A stretch of 31,532 nt of DNA from the IMG/VR virus record IMGVR_UViG_3300017991_000297, positions 1 to 31,532 of that record. One strand, 5' to 3'. The position numbers and the translations under genes were made by a program. The DNA is from a virus. Below, in pieces: positions 1-6,078 of this stretch (its first letter is position 1; every line of letters starts with the position of its first letter). The notes under the pieces are model-generated. The model was not told the origin of the DNA. It saw only the letters and a program-made list of their open reading frames with translations, and searched no databases.

Positions 1-68
1 CGGGCAGCGCGGGCGGTTTGTGCGCAAAAAAAATGAAATGGAATGGAAAACGGAAAAGGTCCTTTTGA

Positions 69-1772
69 ATGAGTGATGATTCCAAAAAAGATGATCCAAA
101 AAATGTAATCGATATGCGCCGGAAGGTCGAGGCCCGGATACAAGAGGAAAAGAAGCAACTCAGCGATTCCGGTGGCGGGGATGGTGGAGAGAAGGGATCG
201 AGGTTCGGGGATGCCGGCGACGGGGACGGTGGAAAAATCGATTCGAGGTTCATCCTCGATTGTCTGAACGCGAATGAGCTCGGTGACGGCAGCCTTTTCA
301 AAACCCTGCACCAGGGCAAGTTCGTTTTCTGCAAATCAATGGATGCCTGGCTGGTGTGGAACGGCCACCACTGGGAAATCGATATCCTGGACCAGGCCCT
401 GGCCGCCGTCGAGCGGGTTGTCGACACCTACCTGGATGAAGTCGACCGGATCAACGAGCAGCTTCGCGGGATGTACGGCAACCCTGACCAGAAAGACGTT
501 ATTTCGCGCTTGGAGGCAACAAGAACCAATCTTTTTAAGCGTGTAAGCAGGCTGCGGTCCAGCAAGGGCCGGAAGAACTGCCTGCATTTCGCCCATACCT
601 GCGATGAGCCCATGGCGATCAGGGGGGATGAACTGGACCGCAACCCTTATCTGCTGGCCTGCAAAAACGGTGTTATTGACCTGAAAACAGGGCTCCGCCG
701 TGACGGCCGGCCGGAAGATTACCTCCTGAAAGCCAGCCCGATCGAATGGACGGGCATCGATGAGGCCTGTCCTTCCTGGGAGAAATTTTTAACAGAGATT
801 TTTTCCGAAAACGAGCAGCTGGTCAAATTCGTTGACCGGGTGCTTGGATACGCCCTGGTGGGGATCAGCCCGGAGCACATCATCGTCGTGCTGTCAGGAC
901 GCGGGAGAAACGGAAAAGGCACCATTGTCGATATCCTGTCTTTTATCCTCGGCCGTCTGGCCGGGCCGATCCGGGCGGAGATGCTGCTGGACCAGTCGAG
1001 ATACGCGAGTTCGGCGGGACCCACGCCGGACATCATGGCTTTGCGGGGCCTCCGGATGGCGTTTGCCTCTGAAACGGACGAAAACGCCAAAATCAGCCCC
1101 TCGAGGGTGAAGTGGCTCACCGGGAATGACGAGCTCACCGGCAGAAACCCGCACGACAAGTACGAAACAACGTTCAGGCCCACACACACGCTTTTTCTTC
1201 TTACCAATCACAAACCTCACGCGCCGGCGGACGATTTCGCCTTCTGGGAGCGGGTCCGGCTCGTTCCTTTCGAGCTGTCTTACGTCGACCGGGATATCCG
1301 GAGTGAAAACGAGCGTGTAGCCGACAAGGATCTGCCGGAAAAGTTGAAACTGGAAGCCTCGGGGATCCTGGCCTGGCTGGTGAGGGGCTGCCTGCTCTGG
1401 CAGAAAGAAGGCCTGGACCCGCCGCCGGTGGTGAAGAAAGCCACGGAGGAATACCGCCGGGACGAGGACATCATGGCGGATTTTATGGATGAATGCTGTA
1501 TTCTGGACGAAACGGTGGAGGTGGGCGCGTCGAATTTATACACCGTGTTCGAGGCCTGGTGGAAGATCAACGTTCACAAAAACCCGCCCAAGCAAAAATG
1601 GTTCGGTAAAATCGCCGGACGTCGTTTTGAGCGGGCAAAAGTCAGCGGCACTTACCGGTATTATGGAATCCGTCTCCTCGATCACATTCAGGAATATGTG
1701 GACACCTCGGAGCGTATCGATGAGCGGGAATTGACCGATTTATTGAAATTCGGGGTCCAATCGGGGGCATAA
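69..1772 (+). CDS. Phage P4/D5-family SF3 replicative helicase (primase-helicase C-terminal type)
   Basis: 567 aa. It probably unwinds the phage origin and forks. After a low-complexity acidic and Gly-rich N-terminus (about residues 1-60) comes a D5_N-like region containing WLVWNGHHWE near residue 100. A superfamily 3 helicase core follows: Walker A GRGRNGKGT at about residues 278-286, a Walker B-like region with ASETDEN at about 332-338, and a sensor-like LFLLTNHKPH at about 378-388. Residues about 471-555 form the C-terminal winged-helix type domain of P4 alpha and Pox D5 proteins, which in P4 alpha binds origin DNA. This last domain is repeated in the ORF6N protein at 4232-5140. No primase catalytic domain is obvious; the separate gene at 2054-3406 supplies it. 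The ATG at 69 follows AAAAGG, which overlaps a GGTCCT box (58-63). Confident of the family; origin binding is inferred. Confidence 0.9.
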   Translation: MSDDSKKDDPKNVIDMRRKVEARIQEEKKQLSDSGGGDGGEKGSRFGDAGDGDGGKIDSRFILDCLNANELGDGSLFKTLHQGKFVFCKSMDAWLVWNGHHWEIDILDQALAAVERVVDTYLDEVDRINEQLRGMYGNPDQKDVISRLEATRTNLFKRVSRLRSSKGRKNCLHFAHTCDEPMAIRGDELDRNPYLLACKNGVIDLKTGLRRDGRPEDYLLKASPIEWTGIDEACPSWEKFLTEIFSENEQLVKFVDRVLGYALVGISPEHIIVVLSGRGRNGKGTIVDILSFILGRLAGPIRAEMLLDQSRYASSAGPTPDIMALRGLRMAFASETDENAKISPSRVKWLTGNDELTGRNPHDKYETTFRPTHTLFLLTNHKPHAPADDFAFWERVRLVPFELSYVDRDIRSENERVADKDLPEKLKLEASGILAWLVRGCLLWQKEGLDPPPVVKKATEEYRRDEDIMADFMDECCILDETVEVGASNLYTVFEAWWKINVHKNPPKQKWFGKIAGRRFERAKVSGTYRYYGIRLLDHIQEYVDTSERIDERELTDLLKFGVQSGA

Positions 1773-2047
1773 TGGTCCTAAAAGCCGAAAAAACCCCGAA
1801 TGGTCCTGTTTGCTTCAATATATTTATTTTATTGGAGATTTCAATGATTATCAGAAAAAATAAGGACGATCGTGCCGTTTTTCCACCTATCTTTAGAATA
1901 TTACTTTTACTTATTTTATTATGATTTTTTCTAAGAAAAAAGGTCCTATAGTCCTTAAAAGTAAAAAAGAGCAATGATAACAGCCAAATATATAGAAGGA
2001 CCATTGCAGGACGGACGTTTTTAAAGGTCCTGAAGGTCCTTTGGGGG
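1773..2047. other. Candidate replication origin: AT-rich gap with GGTCCT iterons
   Basis: This non-coding gap between helicase and primase is strikingly AT-rich, especially about 1810-1940, inside a GC-rich genome. It carries repeated GGTCCT boxes at 1774-1779, 1802-1807, 1942-1947, 2026-2031 and 2035-2040, one inverted copy AGGACC at 1997-2002 and a partial copy at 1950-1955. Another copy lies at 58-63, just upstream of the helicase gene. Three copies share the longer form AATGGTCCT (1771-1779, 1799-1807, inverted 1997-2005). Iterons beside an AT-rich stretch next to replication genes are typical of origins. The same boxes could instead be operator sites. No protein-coding ORF of note is seen here. 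Confidence 0.55.
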
Positions 2048-2053
2048 GTGTTT

Positions 2054-3406
2054 ATGAACGTACTCGAGTTGATCCGGTCCAGGGGTACCCGGGTCCGAAA
2101 AGTTGCCTCGACCAAGGGGGGTGAATACCATTCTCCGTGTCCCGGATGCGGTGGGAAAGACCGGTTTCATGTCTGGCCGGAGCAGAACGAAGGAAAGGGC
2201 TCCTGGTGGTGCCGGGGCTGCGGCAAGGGGGGGGATAATGTCCAGTTTCTGATGGATTTCGACAACAAGAGCTTCGCCGAGGCCTGCAGGGCCCTGGACA
2301 GGCCGATTCCGGGAAGGAAAGCGCACAGGGCCCCGCAACTGAAGGGCAACAACCGAAACAAATCCACCTGGCGGCCGCCGGTGTACGGTGATCCCGGCGC
2401 CCTCTGGCAGGAAAAAGCCCTGAAACTGGTCGGGTGGGCCCATGAAAAACTGATGAAAAATGAAGAGCAGCTGGCCTGGCTGGGGGCCCGGGGGATCACT
2501 CAAGAAACGGCGGCCGCTTTCAAGCTGGGCTGGAACCCGGAGGACCGCTGGCGGCCCAGGGAGTCCTGGGGGCTGCCCACGGAGATGAAAGAAGGCAGGA
2601 AAAAAAAGCTGTGGATCCCCGGGGGCCTGGTCATTCCCTATCTGGTCGAGGGACAGGCGCAGCGGATCCGAATCCGGCGCCCGGGCAGCCAGGAGCCGAG
2701 GTATTATGTGCTTCCAGGTTCCGGTATGGCGCCGATGATCATCGGTAAAGACCGAGAGGCCTTCGTGGTGGTGGAGTCGGAACTGGATGCCCTGATGCTT
2801 TCCGGGACCCTCGATGAGCCGGTCGGCATCCTGGCCCTGGGTTCATCTTCCGCCCGGCCGGACCAGTCGAGCTTCGAAGCCCTGCAGGCCTCGATCCACA
2901 TCCTGAACGCCCTGGATTTCGACCAGGCCGGCGCCGATGCCTGGGCCTGGTGGAGCGCGCACTTTCCCCAGGCCGAACGGTGGCCGGTACCGGCCGGGAA
3001 AGACCCCGGAGAGGCCTTCGCGGCCGGCGTCGACCTGGGGCTGTGGGTGCTGTCGGGCCTGCCGCCCGTGTTCCACGTCGGACGTTCTTCCCTGGAAAGT
3101 CAACAAAAGGGGAAAGCGGAAAATATTCTTACGGCGCCGGCCCCGGAAGCCGCTGAAGCAAGCCAGGGGCCGCCGCGGGTGGATTCTCCCATCGATGAGC
3201 TGTTCGGGCTCCTGCGATCGAGCCCCGTAAAAATCAGGGTGACGCCGGAGCGGATGTCGATCCTTGAAAACGAGGCATGGGCCGGTAAAAACTGGAATAA
3301 AAGCAAGCGGATATCGGAGCTGGTGTATCTCGACGGCGAGGTGTTTGAATATCTGAACGCCCATCCGGACCAGACAATTACCAAGGATAACTTTTGGGGG
3401 GATTGA
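2054..3406 (+). CDS. DNA primase with zinc-binding and Toprim domains
   Basis: About 450 aa; synthesises RNA primers for phage replication. A CHC2/P4-type zinc-binding domain sits at the N-terminus, with CPGCGGKDRF and WWCRGCGKGGD giving a Cys4 site (pairs about 24 residues apart). A central Toprim domain has the glutamate motif VVVESELDAL (about residue 240) and the acidic motif LDFDQAGADAW (about residue 290). The C-terminal 100 residues look like a linker plus a small helical domain that could contact the helicase. A GTG at 2048 is in frame, but the ATG at 2054 is better placed after the GGGGGGTG ribosome binding site at 2043-2050. Separate primase and helicase genes replace the single fused alpha protein of phage P4. 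The AT-rich candidate origin lies directly upstream. Confidence 0.88.
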   Translation: MNVLELIRSRGTRVRKVASTKGGEYHSPCPGCGGKDRFHVWPEQNEGKGSWWCRGCGKGGDNVQFLMDFDNKSFAEACRALDRPIPGRKAHRAPQLKGNNRNKSTWRPPVYGDPGALWQEKALKLVGWAHEKLMKNEEQLAWLGARGITQETAAAFKLGWNPEDRWRPRESWGLPTEMKEGRKKKLWIPGGLVIPYLVEGQAQRIRIRRPGSQEPRYYVLPGSGMAPMIIGKDREAFVVVESELDALMLSGTLDEPVGILALGSSSARPDQSSFEALQASIHILNALDFDQAGADAWAWWSAHFPQAERWPVPAGKDPGEAFAAGVDLGLWVLSGLPPVFHVGRSSLESQQKGKAENILTAPAPEAAEASQGPPRVDSPIDELFGLLRSSPVKIRVTPERMSILENEAWAGKNWNKSKRISELVYLDGEVFEYLNAHPDQTITKDNFWGD

Positions 3407-3440
3407 CATGAACAAAGATGTAAAAAAGGAGGAGTGAGTG

Positions 3441-3602
3441 ATGTATTTCTACTATTGGTATTGGAAAAAGAAACTGCCGGATCGACACGGGGCATCCTGC
3501 CGGGTGGTGGCCAGGGGGGCATTGAACAGTGTTTTGGTGGAATTTGAGGACGGGTACCGGGTTGTCACCAGCCGTTATGCGGTGCGGAGGGTGAAATTAT
3601 GA
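3441..3602 (+). CDS. Small hypothetical protein (53 aa)
   Basis: A short ORF starting ATG after a strong AAAAAGGAGG ribosome binding site and overlapping the next small ORF by ATGA. The N-terminus is aromatic (YFYYWYW) and followed by basic residues. The rest, containing NSVLVEFEDGYRVVTSRYAVR, reads like a small SH3-like or Tudor-like beta-barrel, because 'V.VEFEDG...V..R' is common in such folds. It follows the primase with only a 9-codon leader ORF (3408-3437) in between. No family was recognised. The strong ribosome binding site and translational coupling argue that it is expressed. Confidence 0.6.
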   Translation: MYFYYWYWKKKLPDRHGASCRVVARGALNSVLVEFEDGYRVVTSRYAVRRVKL

Positions 3603-3757
3603 AGGAATTATCCATCAGAATAGGGCCGTTCGGGCTGTTTTTCAGGTTCAAATCGTCGGGTGTTCGGCACTCGGCAAGGGTGATGGTGACCATGCGGGGG
3701 AAAAATGTCCGGGCCTGGCGGCGGAGGCTCATGAGGAAATATGGCAAAAAATCTTGA
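3599..3757 (+). CDS. Small basic hypothetical protein (52 aa)
   Basis: The ATG overlaps the stop of the preceding 53-aa gene (ATGA), suggesting translational coupling. The product is strongly basic: its last 20 residues include RAWRRRLMRKYGKKS, which could bind nucleic acid. No family was recognised. The end of this gene contains a perfect TTGACA hexamer (3754-3759) that may be the -35 element for the RNA downstream. Confidence 0.5.
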   Translation: MKELSIRIGPFGLFFRFKSSGVRHSARVMVTMRGKNVRAWRRRLMRKYGKKS

Positions 3758-3782
3758 CATACCGGCCAAAAAACAGTACCTT
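3754..3782 (+). promoter_or_regulatory. Candidate sigma70 promoter for the C4-like RNA/antirepressor operon
   Basis: A perfect -35 TTGACA at 3754-3759 is followed after 17 bp by TACCTT at 3777-3782, a weak -10. Immediately downstream is a 6-bp inverted repeat TGGTTT/AAACCA (3782-3787/3793-3798) with a 5-nt loop, placed where a repressor operator could lie. Confidence 0.35.
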
Positions 3783-3789
3783 GGTTTCA

Positions 3790-3945
3790 TTTAAACCATG
3801 GGTACGCTTCCGGCTCCGTGTCCCATACAGGCCATGGAAGGGGGTGTAAGTAACATTGAATCAGTACGGTTCAAGTGGCCCGGATACCGCGAGGTCCGGG
3901 GCGTTCCTATGGGCGTGAATACCACTTGGGCCGTTTCTTTTTTTT
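3790..3945 (+). ncRNA. Structured RNA resembling phage P1-type C4 antisense RNA
   Basis: Visible pairings are: CTTCCGGC (3807-3814) with GCC (3831-3833) plus GGAAG (3836-3840), with a two-base bulge; CAAGTGG (3872-3878) with CCACTTG (3922-3928), stacked directly on CCCGGA (3879-3884) with TCCGGG (3895-3900); and a possible long-range pair CCCATA (3822-3827) with TATGGG (3908-3913). The outer stem is soon followed by a T-run (3934-3945), as in an intrinsic terminator. Segment TCCTATGG (3905-3912) is complementary to CCATAGGA (3970-3977) at the ribosome binding site of the next gene. A second segment, GGGCC (3928-3932), is complementary to GGCCC (3946-3950). In phage P1, C4 RNA blocks antirepressor translation through two such complementary segments. 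The downstream ORF6N protein is antirepressor-like, so the context fits. The Rfam match has not been tested. The weakly coding reading frame across it (from 3798) is probably not translated. Confidence 0.55.
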
Positions 3946-3969
3946 GGCCCCATATTTTAAATATTCAAA

Positions 3970-3980
3970 CCATAGGAGGT
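3970..3980 (+). promoter_or_regulatory. Ribosome binding site of the antirepressor operon, complementary to the C4-like RNA
   Basis: The sequence CCATAGGAGGT contains the Shine-Dalgarno for the ATG at 3987 and decides that start. Its first eight bases are the exact complement of TCCTATGG at 3905-3912, and a G.U pair extends the match by one. Pairing would hide the ribosome binding site. Confidence 0.55.
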
Positions 3981-3986
3981 GCAAGT

Positions 3987-4235
3987 ATGTCTAGTTTAAA
4001 AGAAATACCTACGTTAGATCGATCCAGCCGGTCCTCGAAAACAATCAAATTCCCCAAGAAAAACAGACGAATGCAAGAAATCCCGGAAGTCGAACCGAAG
4101 GGGTTGGGGGAAGGAGATCCCGCATTTTTCGCGAAAATCTTCCTCGATCTGGCCATGCAGGAACTCAAGAGGGTCGTCGGGGAACGGGACGCGTTGGAAC
4201 TGGCGCTGAAAACAATCAAGGGGGTGAAATCATGA
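3987..4235 (+). CDS. Small hypothetical protein (82 aa) upstream of the antirepressor-like gene
   Basis: The start is fixed by ATAGGAGGT six bases upstream; the frame stays open back to 3798, but that part overlaps the structured RNA. The N-terminal half is basic and Ser/Lys-rich (RSSRSSKTIKFPKKNRR). The C-terminal half is a predicted amphipathic helix ending KRVVGERDALELALKTIKG. The stop overlaps the next start (ATGA), so translation is likely coupled. In phage P1 the small icd gene sits in the same place, between c4 RNA and ant. The resemblance is positional only; no sequence similarity is claimed. Confidence 0.65.
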   Translation: MSSLKEIPTLDRSSRSSKTIKFPKKNRRMQEIPEVEPKGLGEGDPAFFAKIFLDLAMQELKRVVGERDALELALKTIKGVKS

Positions 4236-5140
4236 ATGAAATCGTCGAAATCGAAGGGAAAGAGGTAGAGCGGATCGAATATAAAAATCAACATGTTGTC
4301 ACGTATAAAACAATAGACCATCTTCATGACCGGCCTGAAGGAACGGCGAAACGAACATTTTCTAAACATAGGGACCGGTTCGAAATGGGATATCATTATT
4401 TTGAGGTGCCATATGAAGAGTGGTCACAGATACCCGCGGTACGTTTTACGTACGCTGAAGAAACGGGTCAGAGAAATCCGATAAATTTGTTCACCGAGGC
4501 TGGATACCTTCTCCTGGTCAAACCCTTCCGAGATGATCGGGCCTGGCGGGTCCAGGACAGGTTGATCAAATATTATTTCGCGGCGAAAAAGATGATTCAT
4601 GAGGAAAAGATCGCCTCGTTCACGCCCCTGGCCCGGGAGTTTTACAACGCCAAGCGGCTGGCCGTCCACATGGGGCTGCCGAAACAAGAGGCGGTGTGGC
4701 AGGCGAACGAGGCGGTCAAGAAGCTGTTCGGCCACGACTGCGCCCGGCTGATCGGGGCGGAGGCCTATGTCTTTCCCCCTTCCCCGAAGGCGCCGGCGGA
4801 CCCGGTGGCGGAATTTATCGGGGATTGCTGCATCGCGGACGAACCGGCGCAAACCGGGGCGACGGTTCTGTACACCGTGTTTCAGGTCTGGTGGCGGGCC
4901 AGGGGGTACAAAAGGCCCCCCGCCCAGAAGTGGTTCGGCCGGGTCTTTTCCCAGCATTTCGACCGGGCCAAGGTCAGCGGCACCTACCGGTATTACGGGG
5001 TCCGCCTCCTGAACCACCTCCGGGGGTGCCTGGATGACTCGGGGCGGTTTGACAGGGCCGCGCTGGAAAGGCTGCTGAAAACAGACCTTTCTTCGGAACC
5101 GGCGGCGCCCATCTATGCGAATGAAGGAGGATTTGTATGA
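4232..5140 (+). CDS. ORF6N-domain antirepressor-like protein fused to a D5/P4-helicase C-terminal domain
   Basis: 302 aa. Residues about 5-115 match the ORF6N domain of phage antirepressor and KilA-N type regulators (VEGKE/VVTYKTIDHLHDRPEG, then a KHRDRFEMGYHYFEV stretch). Residues about 194-285 are clearly homologous to residues about 471-560 of the helicase at 69-1772: both contain LYTVF, an AWW or VWW tryptophan pair, QKWFG and AKVSGTYRYYG in the same order. The similarity persists at DNA level, for example around 1635-1665 and 4969-4999. The gene follows the 82-aa ORF by ATGA overlap and leads by ATGA into the next small gene. It probably binds DNA or a regulator. The helicase-type tail suggests binding at the same GGTCCT sites, giving replication control. 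That role is inference. Confidence 0.8.
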   Translation: MNEIVEIEGKEVERIEYKNQHVVTYKTIDHLHDRPEGTAKRTFSKHRDRFEMGYHYFEVPYEEWSQIPAVRFTYAEETGQRNPINLFTEAGYLLLVKPFRDDRAWRVQDRLIKYYFAAKKMIHEEKIASFTPLAREFYNAKRLAVHMGLPKQEAVWQANEAVKKLFGHDCARLIGAEAYVFPPSPKAPADPVAEFIGDCCIADEPAQTGATVLYTVFQVWWRARGYKRPPAQKWFGRVFSQHFDRAKVSGTYRYYGVRLLNHLRGCLDDSGRFDRAALERLLKTDLSSEPAAPIYANEGGFV

Positions 5141-5337
5141 AATATCAAGATGCTAAAAATAAGTGCCATGTGAGAAGTGCCATTTTCAGGACATCTGCGC
5201 CTGATTTGATGTATTGGAAAAATCACACAGAAAGCTTAGATAGCCGAGTGCCAGAAGCCGACAAACTGGCCAGTGATTGGGAAGAATATGATCCAAGGGA
5301 TGATGACGACGGATCGCTGTTTATGTTTAATGATTGA
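5137..5337 (+). CDS. Small protein resembling the Tad2/DUF2829 family (possible anti-Thoeris)
   Basis: 66 aa, coupled to the ORF6N gene by ATGA overlap. The start MKYQDAKNKCHVRSAIFR and the end VPEADKLASDWEEYDP follow the pattern of DUF2829 proteins, which begin with an 'A....k.VrR..W'-like stretch and end in 'D..A.DWe'. Tad2, a member of that family, counters the Thoeris defence system by sequestering its cyclic ADP-ribose signal. The last 12 residues are acidic (DPRDDDDGS). The assignment rests on two short motifs recalled from the family, so it is tentative. Its codon use is more AT-rich than that of the terminase genes that follow. Confidence 0.5.
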   Translation: MKYQDAKNKCHVRSAIFRTSAPDLMYWKNHTESLDSRVPEADKLASDWEEYDPRDDDDGSLFMFND

Positions 5338-5340
5338 TCA

Positions 5341-6078
5341 TTGAATACCATGCAGGAAAAAACAGAAAAGTTGCAAAAAAGAATCAACGCCCGGGAGCGG
5401 GAGGACCTGGAGCTGCTCCTGGGCGTGCTCGAGAAGAAACGGGCCGAGTTCGAAGTTGACGGCTCCGAACCCGCCGGCCAGGCCTGGGAGGGCGCCCGGG
5501 ACCGGGCGGAGAAGTTCGTGGACCGGCTGTATGAGAAGTATTTCGTGGAGGACCCGGCCTTCGACAGCCTGGCGGCGGTGCTGCGGAGCCTCAAGGAGCA
5601 GGGGTACAAGGTCCAGAAATCGAAGCTCTACCAGGACCGGAAGGCGGGCCTGATCAAGGTGCGGCCGGACCATTCCGTGGTCGAATCGGAGGTTTTGGCC
5701 TACATCCAGCGGGCGGGCCTGCAGAAAAAATGGGACCACTCCGGGGAGATGGACGAAACGTTCTCCGATAAAACCCGGAAGGAGGTGACCAGGCTGGAGC
5801 TGCAGATCGAGCGGGAACGGTTCGATCTGGACAAAAAAAGGGGCAAATACCTGCTGAAAACGGACGTGGAAACGGCCCTGGCCATCCGGGTCGGGGTGTT
5901 CGAGGCGGGCCTGAAGCACCTTTTTCAGACCCGCTTCCGGGAATGCATCCAGCTGGCGGGGGGAAACCCCAAAAAAACACAAATGGCCATCGAATATTGG
6001 AACAACGGCATCGACGAGCTGCTGGACGAGCTGGCCCGGATGGAAGAAATCGAGGTGGTGGCTTATGGCGGGGCTTGA
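5341..6078 (+). CDS. Terminase small subunit (probable)
   Basis: 245 aa. It overlaps the large terminase gene by 14 nt, the usual place for the small subunit that recognises the packaging site. Residues about 60-105 (LRSLKEQGYKVQKSKLYQD) look like a helix-turn-helix. The middle is charged and probably coiled coil (about 140-180), and the C-terminal half is helical, consistent with an oligomeric small terminase. The ORF opens with TTG at 5341; an ATG at 5350 is in frame, and neither has a clear Shine-Dalgarno, so the start is uncertain. The assignment relies on position and helix-turn-helix character. Confidence 0.7.
   Translation: MNTMQEKTEKLQKRINAREREDLELLLGVLEKKRAEFEVDGSEPAGQAWEGARDRAEKFVDRLYEKYFVEDPAFDSLAAVLRSLKEQGYKVQKSKLYQDRKAGLIKVRPDHSVVESEVLAYIQRAGLQKKWDHSGEMDETFSDKTRKEVTRLELQIERERFDLDKKRGKYLLKTDVETALAIRVGVFEAGLKHLFQTRFRECIQLAGGNPKKTQMAIEYWNNGIDELLDELARMEEIEVVAYGGA

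Noticed and set aside
3408-3437. 9-codon ORF between primase and the 53-aa gene
   Set aside because: It is mostly the ribosome binding region of the next gene, and nothing marks it as a translated leader beyond an ATG.
3798-3986. Upstream in-frame extension of the 82-aa gene
   Set aside because: The stretch coincides with the structured RNA, has no ribosome binding site, and ATAGGAGGT clearly marks the start at 3987.
3757-3986. Diversity-generating retroelement template
   Set aside because: No reverse transcriptase gene and no matching variable repeat were seen in the window.
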